Positions 55,113 to 63,301 are shown, numbered from the stretch's first letter. The stretch is 64,000 nucleotides of DNA from Campylobacteraceae bacterium (GCA_027034975.1 JALVWQ010000047.1:36171-100170), one strand, 5' to 3'. Numbers and translations are program-made. The notes: generated from the letters alone by a model not told the origin.

Positions 55113-55793
55113 ATGGATTGGATTATAACTTTACTTTTAATAGCTACTAGCTATATACTCTACAAACAATACACTCAAAAAAGAGGAGTAGAGTATATTA
55201 GAAGCTACCAAATTCCAGAGCCAATTATAAAAAGATTTCAAAAAATATACCCAGATTTAACCAAGAGTGAAGTGGCTCAAGTTGAAGATGCTCTCAAAGA
55301 GTACTTTGTAGTTTCTTTGCTCGCAAAAGGGAGAGTGGTTGCCATGCCATCTGTCGTTGTCGATGAGCTGTGGCACCAATTTCTACTCTTCTCTAAAGAC
55401 TATGAGGATTTTTGCAAAAAGGCTTTTGGGAAAATTTTACACCACACCCCAAATGAAGCGATGCCCAAAGAGTATAAAGAGCCTATTGGTCTCAAAAGAA
55501 CATGGCATCTTGCATGTAAGCTAGAAGATATAGACCCAAATAATCCCGATAGACTCCCGCTTCTTTTCTATATCGATCAAAAACTAAAGATCCCAAATGG
55601 CAAAAGATACACTCTTTACAAAGATAGCTACAAATCGAATCCAAACTTAAGTGGCAGTAGTTGCGGTGGAGGTGCTTGCTCTGGTTACTATGTAGGTGAT
55701 TTTAGCAACTCTGCTAGCAGTAGTGATAGTAGCGATTTTGGAGGCGATAGTGGCTGTGGTGGAGGATGCGGCGGCGGATGTGGGGGCAGCTAA
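55113..55793 (+). CDS. Membrane-tethered protein with GRDP-like core and CGG-rich tail
   Basis: 226 residues. A single amino-terminal helix (IITLLLIATSYILY) is followed by VVDELWHQFLLFSKDYEDF and GKILHHTP, the core seen in glycine-rich-domain (GRDP/DUF1399-like) proteins. The last 45 residues are Ser/Gly/Cys-rich, ending SGCGGGCGGGCGGS with repeated Cys. The tail could bind metal or form disulfides. ATG 55113 has AAAGG upstream. The function is unknown. Confidence 0.72.
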   Translation: MDWIITLLLIATSYILYKQYTQKRGVEYIRSYQIPEPIIKRFQKIYPDLTKSEVAQVEDALKEYFVVSLLAKGRVVAMPSVVVDELWHQFLLFSKDYEDFCKKAFGKILHHTPNEAMPKEYKEPIGLKRTWHLACKLEDIDPNNPDRLPLLFYIDQKLKIPNGKRYTLYKDSYKSNPNLSGSSCGGGACSGYYVGDFSNSASSSDSSDFGGDSGCGGGCGGGCGGS

Positions 55794-55796
55794 ATG

Positions 55797-57128
55797 CTAC
55801 CTCTTTGGAGCATCTTTTACATTAATAAGCACTTTAATGTGCTCTACAACCTCAACTAAATCTTTTTGCAAATCCATAACTTCAAATATATCTTTATAAG
55901 CAAATGGCGATTCGTCGATTGTAGATTCTTCTACCGTTCCTTTAATACCGCTCATTGTCTTTTGAAACTCGCTTAAATCTATACACTCTTTTGCCTTGTT
56001 TCTACTCATTACGCGCCCTGCTCCGTGTGATGATGAGCATAAAGAGTCGCTATTTCCTTTACCGCGAACTATAAAAGAGCCGTCTCTCATATTGCCTGGA
56101 ATTACGCCCATCATTCCTTTCTCAGCGTGTGTTGCGCCTTTTCTGTGAATCCACTCACCGCTTTTACTATCATACTCGGCGTGATTGTGGTTGCGGTTTA
56201 TAAATCGGTTCTCATCTTCAAATTTAAACTCGTAATTCGATTTAAAAACTTCATTTAACCCCTCTACAACTCTTGCAATCATAACTTTTCTATTCTCTAG
56301 GGCAAAATTTAGTGCAAAGTTTAAATCTTTTATGTAATCTTGCCCAAGTTTAGAATCTACTTCTAAGCCCCAAATACCTTTTATGTTATCTGGTTTTAAC
56401 TTTTTATTCAGCTCCAAAAGCTGTTTATTTTTATACTTTTCTAGTGCCTTTTTATAGCCATCTGGATTTCTCTCTTTAAATACTCTGTTTCGCTCTTCAA
56501 ACTGCTCTATTAGCTTAGCGGCTCTATCTTGTGGGTCGTTGTGGGCAAGGTAGGCTTCTATCATATAGTGGCTTGCAATTTTATGCCCAAAACCTCTTGA
56601 GCCAGAGTGAATAACAATCCAAGCCGCACCGTCTTTGCCGTAACCTATTTCGATAAAATGGTTTCCGCCGCCTAAAGTTCCAAGCTGCTTAAGTCCAGTG
56701 CTATTTAATATGGTTTTTGCCAAATCGGTTGCCTCTAAATCGCACTTAAAGCTTTGGTGGTTTTTATGCGTTTTAAACCCTAGCGGAATGCGTTTTATAA
56801 TTTCATCATAAATTTCATCAGCTTTGCTTTCTATTTCTTCTTTGCTAAAATCGGTCTTATACGCACACATCCCACATCCAATATCAAAGCCCACAAATTG
56901 CGGAACCACCACATCTTTGCAAGAAGCTACACACCCAATTGGCATTGTGTATCCTGCGTGAGCATCTGGCATCAACGCAGCTCGTGTTACAAAAGGGGCT
57001 TTTAGCACATCTTCAAACTGCTCCTGAGTGGTGCTATCAATAAGCTCTGCATAAATTTTATATGGTTTATTCGCCTCTTTTAGGGGCTTATGGTTAATCT
57101 CTTTAAATCCTAAATCTTGAAGTTTCAT
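55797..57128 (-). CDS. rtcB: RNA ligase RtcB
   Basis: 443 residues. RtcB joins RNA 2',3'-cyclic or 3'-phosphate ends to 5'-OH ends using GTP and Mn, repairing tRNA and rRNA cut by endoribonucleases. FVGFDIGCGMCA, GTLGGGNHFIE and HSGSRGFGHK bind metal; SSHGAGRVMSR carries the His that is guanylylated in the family. The palindrome GGACATATAGTGTCC lies 45 bp upstream. No rtcA or sigma-54 rtcR gene is next to it. Confidence 0.96.
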   Translation of the reverse strand: MKLQDLGFKEINHKPLKEANKPYKIYAELIDSTTQEQFEDVLKAPFVTRAALMPDAHAGYTMPIGCVASCKDVVVPQFVGFDIGCGMCAYKTDFSKEEIESKADEIYDEIIKRIPLGFKTHKNHQSFKCDLEATDLAKTILNSTGLKQLGTLGGGNHFIEIGYGKDGAAWIVIHSGSRGFGHKIASHYMIEAYLAHNDPQDRAAKLIEQFEERNRVFKERNPDGYKKALEKYKNKQLLELNKKLKPDNIKGIWGLEVDSKLGQDYIKDLNFALNFALENRKVMIARVVEGLNEVFKSNYEFKFEDENRFINRNHNHAEYDSKSGEWIHRKGATHAEKGMMGVIPGNMRDGSFIVRGKGNSDSLCSSSHGAGRVMSRNKAKECIDLSEFQKTMSGIKGTVEESTIDESPFAYKDIFEVMDLQKDLVEVVEHIKVLINVKDAPKR

Positions 57129-57172
57129 AATATATCCTTTTTTAGTGATAGTGCTATTGTATCAGTAATTTT

Positions 57173-57187
57173 GGACATATAGTGTCC
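57173..57187. promoter_or_regulatory. 15-bp palindrome, site 1 (rtcB / GH26 gap)
   Basis: GGACATATAGTGTCC, with inverted GGACA/TGTCC. On the rtcB side it is followed, nine bases on, by GATACAAT, a plausible -10. Sites 2 and 3 share ATAGTGTCC exactly. Confidence 0.7.
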
Positions 57188-57231
57188 GAGTAATATTTAA
57201 AATTATGGTATACTTATTAAAAAGGTTTATT

Positions 57232-58302
57232 ATGAAGAGATTATTATTACCCATACTAGCAATCTTTTTATTAAATTCTTGTGGTGGTGATGGTAGTAAA
57301 TCTAGCAATTCTAAACTCTATCCACCACCAAACAATAAAATATATTTTGGTGCTTTCCCAGACTTTGGCGGTTCTGAGGATATAGTAACCACCACAAGAA
57401 TTAAAGACTTTGAAGCACTTGCACAAAAAAAGATTCTTTGGGCGATGTTTTCAGATAACTGGTTTAAAAGTGGTGGCATTAGTTACCCTAAAGATAAAAT
57501 TCATACCATTTACAACAGCGGTGCCCTGCCTTATGTGCGTTTTATGCCACGAAGCAATCAAGAGCAGTTTAAAGCAGAAAAGAGATTCTCTTTGCAAAAT
57601 ATTATAGATGGTAAATTCGATAAACAGCTACACCAATGGGCAAAAGATGCAAAATCAGATGGCATACCAATCTTAGCAGACTTTGCGGTTGAGCCAAATG
57701 GTAATTGGTTTGGCTGGAGTGGTGTTTTTAATGGCGGAGGAAAAACAGATGGCTATGGCGACCCAAACTACCCCGATGGCCCCGAGAGATATAGAGATGC
57801 CTACCGCCATATTATTGATATATTTAGAAGTGAAGGGGTTGAAAATATTACTTGGTTTTTCCACTACAACTATCAATCGTCTCCATATAGGGAGTGGAAT
57901 AAACCAAAATACTACTACCCTGGAGATGCGTATATAGATTGGGTTGGCTTTAGCCTCTATGGGGCTCAAACAATCGATGAAGATTGGGATGATTTAAAGT
58001 TTTCCACACAACTGCAAAAGTATAGTAATGACCTTAAAGCAATCGACACAAATCGTCCTATAGCTCTACTAGAGTTTGGCGTAACCGATGGCCACCCAGG
58101 TGGCAATAAAGCAGAATGGTTAAGAGATGCCTTTAATACAATTTTAAATAATCCCAACATAAAATTTAGTGCAATCAGTCCTTGGCACGAAAATTGGGAA
58201 AATGAAGATGGCACAATAAGCAGCCTAAGATTAGACTCTTCAAGCGAGGTTACAACAACCTTTAGAGAGCTAATTAAAAATAGTCGGTTTATCTCTAGGT
58301 AG
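57232..58302 (+). CDS. GH26-like beta-mannanase lipoprotein
   Basis: Start ATG 57232 with AAGG upstream; 356 residues. The signal ends in a lipobox (LLNSCGG). The GH26 frame is visible: AVEPNGNWFGWSG holds the likely acid/base Glu (the usual His before it is Val here), and IALLEFGVTDG holds the nucleophile Glu. DWVGFSLYG and SPWHENWEN are family-typical. It would hydrolyse mannan- or glucan-type chains at the cell surface, unexpected in a lithoautotroph. It is convergent with the minus-strand small genes. Confidence 0.82.
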   Translation: MKRLLLPILAIFLLNSCGGDGSKSSNSKLYPPPNNKIYFGAFPDFGGSEDIVTTTRIKDFEALAQKKILWAMFSDNWFKSGGISYPKDKIHTIYNSGALPYVRFMPRSNQEQFKAEKRFSLQNIIDGKFDKQLHQWAKDAKSDGIPILADFAVEPNGNWFGWSGVFNGGGKTDGYGDPNYPDGPERYRDAYRHIIDIFRSEGVENITWFFHYNYQSSPYREWNKPKYYYPGDAYIDWVGFSLYGAQTIDEDWDDLKFSTQLQKYSNDLKAIDTNRPIALLEFGVTDGHPGGNKAEWLRDAFNTILNNPNIKFSAISPWHENWENEDGTISSLRLDSSSEVTTTFRELIKNSRFISR

Positions 58303-58310
58303 AGATAGAT

Positions 58311-58685
58311 TTATATCCCATCAAATCTATACTCTATCGTTAATGAGCCACTAACTTTGCCAACTGGTGCAACAACTAGTACAATTGTATCTGTATACCA
58401 ATCACCTCCCCAATCAATTGCCACTTTACCACTTATGTTAGCACTTCTGTGGATAGCTCCTTTGGGTGAGCTTTGGTGCAAAGTAACCTCTGTAACCCCA
58501 TTAATAGTACCACTAATTCTTACACGAAAGCTATGCACATGCTCTTGTGTAACCCTTTTATGTAGATAGATTACTTTGGTTGCATTTATATCTGTAAGTA
58601 CAACTTTACGATCACTATTTACATTTAGAAAAAAAACTATAATAGTTGCAAAAAGTGCTAATAAAAACTTATATCTCATTTTCAT
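58311..58685 (-). CDS. Small exported protein, 124 aa (end of rtcB2 operon)
   Basis: One amino-terminal signal anchor (FLLALFATIIVFFLNV) and a beta-rich domain (VTQEHVHSFRVRISG, GVTEVTLHQ, DTIVLVVAPVG, SGSLTIEYRFDGI). No family is recognised. It overlaps the 83-residue gene by 17 bp in the operon of rtcB2 and prfH. The periplasmic domain is odd beside cytoplasmic RNA repair. Confidence 0.6.
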   Translation of the reverse strand: MKMRYKFLLALFATIIVFFLNVNSDRKVVLTDINATKVIYLHKRVTQEHVHSFRVRISGTINGVTEVTLHQSSPKGAIHRSANISGKVAIDWGGDWYTDTIVLVVAPVGKVSGSLTIEYRFDGI

Positions 58686-58920
58686 CTTTTACCAATCTTA
58701 AACTGCTATATAGATAGCGTAAAATATAAGGTTTACCATACTCATACGGCTCCTGCCCATACTTTAAACCTTGTGGGTAAAAGGCTACTAAGCAATCAAT
58801 TGCTCCTAAAAAGTCATCTATCCATGCATTTGTAATTACACCATACTCTATTTCATCTTCATGCTCTAAATATACTCTTTGTCCAATTACCTCTATTGGG
58901 TTTTTAGGCTCTTTTCTCAT
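58669..58920 (-). CDS. Small protein, 83 aa, downstream of prfH
   Basis: IEVIGQRVYLEHEDEIEYGVITNAWID looks like a small beta-barrel or SH3-like start, followed by GKPYILRYLYSSLRLV. AGGAG lies before the ATG. No family is recognised. It is read with prfH and rtcB2. Confidence 0.6.
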   Translation of the reverse strand: MRKEPKNPIEVIGQRVYLEHEDEIEYGVITNAWIDDFLGAIDCLVAFYPQGLKYGQEPYEYGKPYILRYLYSSLRLVKDENEI

Positions 58921-58985
58921 AAATTACTCCTCTAAAACCTCTAAAGCTTCACCATTTGCAATTAAGTTTCTTGGGCTTTTTAGCC

Positions 58986-59582
58986 CTAACTTTTAGCAAC
59001 CCTAAACTCCTTGCCAATAAATTTTAAAACCTCTTGCCCTCTTTGTATATTTTTTGAACTCTCATAAAGAGATTGCTGCCAATTTTTTAGCTTACTTTGT
59101 TTAAGTTTATCTAATTTTTTTAAGAGTCTTGCTTTGGCAAGCTTTTTATTTAAATGTTGGCTTCGCTCATCAAAACTAATTGCCTCTAAATTTAGGGGTG
59201 GGTAGATTGCCCTAACCCCTGTGCAGCTTCTGTTTACATGCTGTCCGCCTCTTTTTGGGCTTTTTAGTGTTTGATAAATAATTTTTTCTTTATCAAACTC
59301 AAACTCCTCTAACTCATTTAAAATAGTTAGCAAAAAGTACCAGTTTTTGCGTTTATGTTTTGGCCTAAAGGGGCTTTTGCAGTGCCACAAATGCACCCCT
59401 TCTAAGGCAAAAAATCTGCTATCTTCACTTCTTAGCAAAACAGATTTATAACAATCTTTGCACTCTGCCTCTTCTATTTTTACAATTTCAAAATTAAACC
59501 CACCCTCAAGCCATTTTAAAAAGAGAAAAACTGCTCTGCAAACCTCATCTACTCCGCTGCCACTGCTAATTTGTATTAACAT
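58986..59582 (-). CDS. prfH: Peptide chain release factor homolog PrfH
   Basis: 198 residues. GGQ is at residues 112-114 (SPKRGGQHVNRSCTGV), so peptidyl-tRNA hydrolysis is expected. HCKSPFRPKHKRKNWYF is the PrfH-specific segment in place of the codon-reading domain of RF1/RF2. The family releases peptides from ribosomes with a cut decoding centre, working with RtcB2. Its ATG lies one base past the rtcB2 stop, with AAGGA upstream. The carboxy end is Lys-rich as usual. Confidence 0.95.
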   Translation of the reverse strand: MLIQISSGSGVDEVCRAVFLFLKWLEGGFNFEIVKIEEAECKDCYKSVLLRSEDSRFFALEGVHLWHCKSPFRPKHKRKNWYFLLTILNELEEFEFDKEKIIYQTLKSPKRGGQHVNRSCTGVRAIYPPLNLEAISFDERSQHLNKKLAKARLLKKLDKLKQSKLKNWQQSLYESSKNIQRGQEVLKFIGKEFRVAKS

Positions 59583-59583
59583 C

Positions 59584-60645
59584 TCATTCCTTATAGGTTA
59601 AAATCGGTTTAAATGTTGCAATAACTGTTGCTAAGTTAGCCTCTACCAAATCGCTAATAACAATATCGATATTTTTATATGCCTTGGGAGCCTCTTCGTA
59701 AAGCAGTTTACTATCGCGGCAAACTACCCTTGTGCCAATTTCGCTGCGGCTTAAACTCTCTTTGCTAAATTGCTCTTTTAGCTTTGCAAAAGCCATTTTT
59801 CGCTCCCACTTTCGCCCAGCCCCGTGAGCTAAAGAATAGTTTGATTTTTTGGTATTGTTTGTTGGCATAACTAAATAGCTTAAGCTTCCTCGGCTTCCAG
59901 CAATTATTACAGCCCCTTTATTTGTTGGCGTTGCTCCTTTTCTATGGAGCCACCCGTTAGCTGTTTTAGTAATAGAGTTATGTGCAGTATCGCTTACACA
60001 CTTAATATTTGGCTCTAATTTTATTGCCTTTAGCAGCCTTTTTGCTATCATTTGGCGGCTTAATTTTGCATACTCTATTGCTTTTTTATGCTCTTTTAAA
60101 TAATTGCTTGCTTCACTTTCACTTAAACCCTCGCTTGGCTGATACTTTCCAGAAATCCTATTAAATACAATCTGCCCAAAAGCTCTTGAGCCGCTATGAA
60201 TTAAAAGATAAAGCGACTCTTTGCTAAGCCCCAACTGCTTAAAAAGCTTATTATCTTGTACCTCATTAACTAAATGAAGCTCCGCAAAATGGTTGCCTTT
60301 ACCAATAGTTCCTAAATTGTAGCCAAGCTCTGGCATATCAATTTCTATATCGTTTAGAGTTTCTATTTTAGATAAAAACTTAACAAACTTCTCAAGCTTT
60401 ATCTTTTTTGGCTTTGCCTTTGTCTTAAACAGACTCATCCCGCAGCCAATATCAGAGCCAATTAAATGCGGGAATATTCTATCTTCACTAAGCAGAGCCA
60501 TACCATTTGGCACCAAACCAACACTTAAATCTGGCAAAGCCACAACACTTTTTACACCTTTATACTTTGCAATATTTTGCAAAGCCTCAACTGCTTTTGA
60601 ATCTATCCAATTTTTGCTTGATGCAATTATTTTTAAATTGCCCAT
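59584..60645 (-). CDS. rtcB2: RtcB2-type RNA ligase paired with PrfH
   Basis: 353 residues, shorter than the standalone RtcB at 55797. GSDIGCGMSLF, GTIGKGNHFAE, HSGSRAFGQ and AHGAGRKWER match the RtcB metal and guanylylation sites. Gene order with prfH matches the known pair that repairs 16S rRNA cut at the decoding centre, as by colicin E3-type toxins. Palindrome site 2 lies 104 bp upstream. A 38-codon frame overlaps the start. Confidence 0.95.
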   Translation of the reverse strand: MGNLKIIASSKNWIDSKAVEALQNIAKYKGVKSVVALPDLSVGLVPNGMALLSEDRIFPHLIGSDIGCGMSLFKTKAKPKKIKLEKFVKFLSKIETLNDIEIDMPELGYNLGTIGKGNHFAELHLVNEVQDNKLFKQLGLSKESLYLLIHSGSRAFGQIVFNRISGKYQPSEGLSESEASNYLKEHKKAIEYAKLSRQMIAKRLLKAIKLEPNIKCVSDTAHNSITKTANGWLHRKGATPTNKGAVIIAGSRGSLSYLVMPTNNTKKSNYSLAHGAGRKWERKMAFAKLKEQFSKESLSRSEIGTRVVCRDSKLLYEEAPKAYKNIDIVISDLVEANLATVIATFKPILTYKE

Positions 60646-60703
60646 TATCTCCCTTTAAATTTAATTTGTTTATATCCGATTTGTTGTTAGTTTTTATACT
60701 CAT
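60587..60703 (-). CDS. Short leader-like ORF overlapping the rtcB2 start, 38 aa
   Basis: ATG 60703 has AAAGGAG six bases upstream, a better site than the one for rtcB2 itself. The product is basic (SIKTNNKSDINKLNLKGDN) and ends inside rtcB2 in another frame. It could couple translation of rtcB2, or be chance. Confidence 0.35.
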   Translation of the reverse strand: MSIKTNNKSDINKLNLKGDNGQFKNNCIKQKLDRFKSS

Positions 60704-60748
60704 TTTAAACTCCTTTTGTTTTGATGTAAAAATGGTATAGAAAGCCAA

Positions 60749-60763
60749 TGACATATAGTGTCC
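60749..60763. promoter_or_regulatory. 15-bp palindrome, site 2 (upstream of rtcB2-prfH)
   Basis: TGACATATAGTGTCC. On the rtcB2 side TATACCAT follows after nine bases, matching the spacing at site 1. On the plus strand it shares ATGGTATA and AATGACA with site 3. Confidence 0.7.
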
Positions 60764-60774
60764 AGAAGAAAAAA

Positions 60775-60825
60775 ATGAATAATAAAAGATTAAAAAGTTT
60801 TAAAATTAAGAAGAGTTTTTATTAA
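60775..60825 (+). pseudogene. Possible 16-codon remnant of a copy of the Sm-like gene
   Basis: ATG 60775 lies 11 bases after the palindrome, as the 61940 gene does (7 bases). NNKRLKSFKIKKSF resembles the start of that gene (NRDKLISKHIKKKNF) before a stop. It is too short to be sure. Confidence 0.25.
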
Positions 60826-60902
60826 ATAGGAATTAAAAGGTATACTAAAGGAGCAAAGAAGCCGTAAGATTTTGCACTTAAAAGTTGAAGCACTAGCTAG
60901 GG

Positions 60903-61148
60903 CTAATGCGAAACTTTTAGCCATAAATTGAGTAAATGTGCTACACGATTTTCGATATTTAACTCTTTTGCGTATTGTAGAAGTTTTTCTTTGCCTAATA
61001 TTTCATAGAGATTTACTAAATCTTTAAAGGTGAAATAGTTTTTTAAATACTCTTTAGCAAAAATATCTTCTCTTACTTCACTGCCATCTTTTAAGCTCCA
61101 AAAATAGTCGGCGTAAAATCTGCTTTTATCTAGTTTTATTTTTCTCAT
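60903..61148 (-). CDS. Small partner of AbiEii-like protein, 81 aa
   Basis: Soluble and helical, with charged ends: KSRFYADYFWSLKDGSEVR, then GKEKLLQYAKEL and HLLNLWLKVSH. It overlaps the AbiEii-like gene by 23 bp, so the two are coupled. It resembles small DUF6922-like partners found beside AbiEii genes, but I am not certain of the family. It is not an AbiEi winged-helix antitoxin. Confidence 0.6.
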   Translation of the reverse strand: MRKIKLDKSRFYADYFWSLKDGSEVREDIFAKEYLKNYFTFKDLVNLYEILGKEKLLQYAKELNIENRVAHLLNLWLKVSH

Positions 61149-61878
61149 CTTTTACCTTATTGATATAGAGTTTTATGATATTTTCTTTTAAAAATTGCTC
61201 TTTTTCTTCAATATCTAAAAAGTAGTTGTATCGGTTTTGCTTATTAAAATCTAAGCTTTCACTTTTATCATCTTTGAACTCTTCGATATATTCGATAAAT
61301 GTTTTATTATACTCCATTGCACAATATCTATCTATTGTATCGATATCAAGATAGTTCTCTTTAATTAATACAAAAATATCAAAGAGGTCTCTAATTTTTT
61401 TTCTTCTAAAAAGTGCTAATAGTTTAAACTCTGCAATTGCATTTATATTTAAAGTTTTAATACCATTAATTAAAGTAAAATCATCTTTATACTTTTCTAA
61501 AATTGCCAATCTAACCGGGTCATTAGGATAAAAAAACTCTACCTTTATGCTCTTTATATTAAAGAGCATTTTATACTCTCTTAAATCATTTCCGGTATTG
61601 ATTTTAAATATTGTTTCATTTGAATCAGGAATATATTTGCCATTATATTTTACACTTAAAGCCATTAAATCGTTGTATGGTAGTTTTCTATTGCTAATAA
61701 AATCTACATCATAAGAGATTCTGTGATTTAAATAATAAGATAGTGCTGTTCCGCCAATAAAATAGAAATTTTCAATCACTCTCTCTTTTGATAAATCACT
61801 CAATAAAGCTTTAATACTCTCTAGCAAATAGAACCTTTTTTTTATAATTATATCATAAGTTTTTGCTGCTTTTTTCAC
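61126..61878 (-). CDS. AbiEii-like nucleotidyltransferase
   Basis: 250 residues. FYFIGGTALSYYLNHRISYDVDFI is the nucleotidyltransferase core with the acidic pair; NAIAEFKLLALFRRKKIRDLFDIFVL is the next family motif. AbiEii toxins transfer nucleotides to tRNA or other RNA and are used in phage defence. No upstream AbiEi antitoxin is present. Palindrome site 3 lies 40 bp upstream. Confidence 0.85.
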   Translation of the reverse strand: MKKAAKTYDIIIKKRFYLLESIKALLSDLSKERVIENFYFIGGTALSYYLNHRISYDVDFISNRKLPYNDLMALSVKYNGKYIPDSNETIFKINTGNDLREYKMLFNIKSIKVEFFYPNDPVRLAILEKYKDDFTLINGIKTLNINAIAEFKLLALFRRKKIRDLFDIFVLIKENYLDIDTIDRYCAMEYNKTFIEYIEEFKDDKSESLDFNKQNRYNYFLDIEEKEQFLKENIIKLYINKVKDEKNKTR

Positions 61879-61917
61879 TTAAAAAATATGTAGTAACAAA
61901 ATTAATGGTATAATAAA

Positions 61918-61932
61918 TGACACATAGTGTCC
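61918..61932. promoter_or_regulatory. 15-bp palindrome, site 3 (AbiEii / Sm-like gap)
   Basis: TGACACATAGTGTCC. On the plus strand TATAAT (61909-61914) lies just ahead and AAGGAAA ATG just after, so it overlaps the start of transcription and fits a repressor site. On the minus strand TATACC lies five bases on. Confidence 0.7.
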
Positions 61933-61939
61933 AAGGAAA

Positions 61940-62503
61940 ATGGTGGATAGAGTAAATAGAGATAAGCTTATAAGCAAACATATAAAAAAGAAGAATTTTG
62001 TTAAAGTGTATATATCATATAATGGCTATAATTTAACTCATTTTGAAGGATTTATTTTTGAGCAAAATAGAGATTTTATCTTAATGAGCGATATGAACGA
62101 TTTTAATTACGATGGATTAGTAGTACTTAGAAAATCTGATATTAGTGAAATTAAACATACAGACAAAATAAAGTTCTTCCACAAGATACTTAAAAAAGAG
62201 AAGATAAAAAAGAGAATATTTAAAAGAAGAGCAAAAATAGATTTTAAACTTGAGACCATGTATAAAATGATGAAACAGCTCAAAAAGTTACAGATACCTA
62301 TTATTTGTGAACATCTATATGAAAAAGAGGAGCTATTTCAAATAGGTCCTATTCAAAAAGTTGGTAAGAAAAAAGCAGAAATAAAATATTTTAATGCTCT
62401 AGGAAAATTTGACTTTAAACCAGCAATTGCCAAATATAAGAGTATAACTTATATCCAAATAGATTCACCATATGCGAATATATTTTATAAATATGTAAAG
62501 TAA
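61940..62503 (+). CDS. Unknown protein with possible Sm/Hfq-like core, 187 aa
   Basis: After a basic start, FVKVYISYNGYNLTHFEGFI and NRDFILMSDMNDFNYDG then LVVLRKSDISEI resemble the strand order of Sm-like RNA-binding folds. A Lys-rich helix (FHKILKKEKIKKRIFKRRAK) and a second strand-rich part follow. The assignment is weak. AAGGAAA lies at 61933-61939, directly ahead of the ATG and just after the palindrome. Confidence 0.55.
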   Translation: MVDRVNRDKLISKHIKKKNFVKVYISYNGYNLTHFEGFIFEQNRDFILMSDMNDFNYDGLVVLRKSDISEIKHTDKIKFFHKILKKEKIKKRIFKRRAKIDFKLETMYKMMKQLKKLQIPIICEHLYEKEELFQIGPIQKVGKKKAEIKYFNALGKFDFKPAIAKYKSITYIQIDSPYANIFYKYVK

Positions 62504-62515
62504 AAAGATGGAGTG

Positions 62516-63292
62516 ATGTATTTAGCTGAAATAACCTTTAAAATTTTAAAAGATTCCAATCAAGAAAAGCAAGAGGAGCTAATAGAGAATATTAATGCCT
62601 CTTGGGCAGGAAATGGACAAATATTAGATGATTGCTATCATTATGCTAAAGCAAAAAAAGAGTATAAAATGTATCAAACAATTCCTGAGAAAGACTCCTT
62701 AACAGATAAATATAATAATAAATATGCTAAAGAGTTTATAGAAAAATTATCAAGTGTTGGCTTAGCTAAGCCCGAAATAACGATTATAGACAATGAAGAG
62801 CAAGAAGATGATTTATGCAAATGTACAGAGAAAACAGAGTTTATTCTATACACAACATTTGAAACTTTCCACTCACCAATTCGATGTAAAAAATGCTTTA
62901 AAGCTATCCCTCTTTATAAAATTCCAAAATTAGATAACTTTAATGACGACTATTACCCTATTAACTCTTGGGCAAAAGATTATAAAGCTTGCGATTCATT
63001 GCAAATAAATTGTAGTGTTGGTGTACGCTTTGCCTTAAAGCAGATGGGCTCTATAGATAGCCAACTTACAAAAGTAGGCTTGGAACTATGTAGAGATATA
63101 GAAAAGCTTACAGGTAGAGATACTTACTACTACCTATATAAATATAGTGCAAAAAGTAAAAAGCAAGAGTTACTTCGCAAATGCCCAAAATGTGGTGGTA
63201 AGTGGTTATTAGATAAACCATTACACGATATATTTGACTTTGAATGCAAAAAGTGCAAATTGCTCTCTAATATAGGGTGGGATAAAAGATAA
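62516..63292 (+). CDS. DUF2310 zinc-ribbon, probable nucleic-acid-binding protein
   Basis: About 258 residues from ATG 62516 (GTG 62513 is possible). The family order is clear: MYLAEITFK, CKCTEKTEF with SPIRCKKCFKAIPLY, DYKACDSLQINCSVG, YYYLYKYS, then CPKCGGKW and ECKKCKLLS. The Cys pairs would hold two zincs. The family is annotated as possibly nucleic-acid binding, with no known reaction. It is 12 bases after the Sm-like gene. Confidence 0.82.
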   Translation: MYLAEITFKILKDSNQEKQEELIENINASWAGNGQILDDCYHYAKAKKEYKMYQTIPEKDSLTDKYNNKYAKEFIEKLSSVGLAKPEITIIDNEEQEDDLCKCTEKTEFILYTTFETFHSPIRCKKCFKAIPLYKIPKLDNFNDDYYPINSWAKDYKACDSLQINCSVGVRFALKQMGSIDSQLTKVGLELCRDIEKLTGRDTYYYLYKYSAKSKKQELLRKCPKCGGKWLLDKPLHDIFDFECKKCKLLSNIGWDKR

Positions 63293-63301
63293 AGGAACCA
63301 T

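Noticed and set aside
58921-58985. Extra gene between prfH and the 83-residue gene
   Set aside because: A protein-like run (SPRNLIANGEALEVLEE) is visible but has no start codon and begins right after a stop; it may be a gene remnant or chance.
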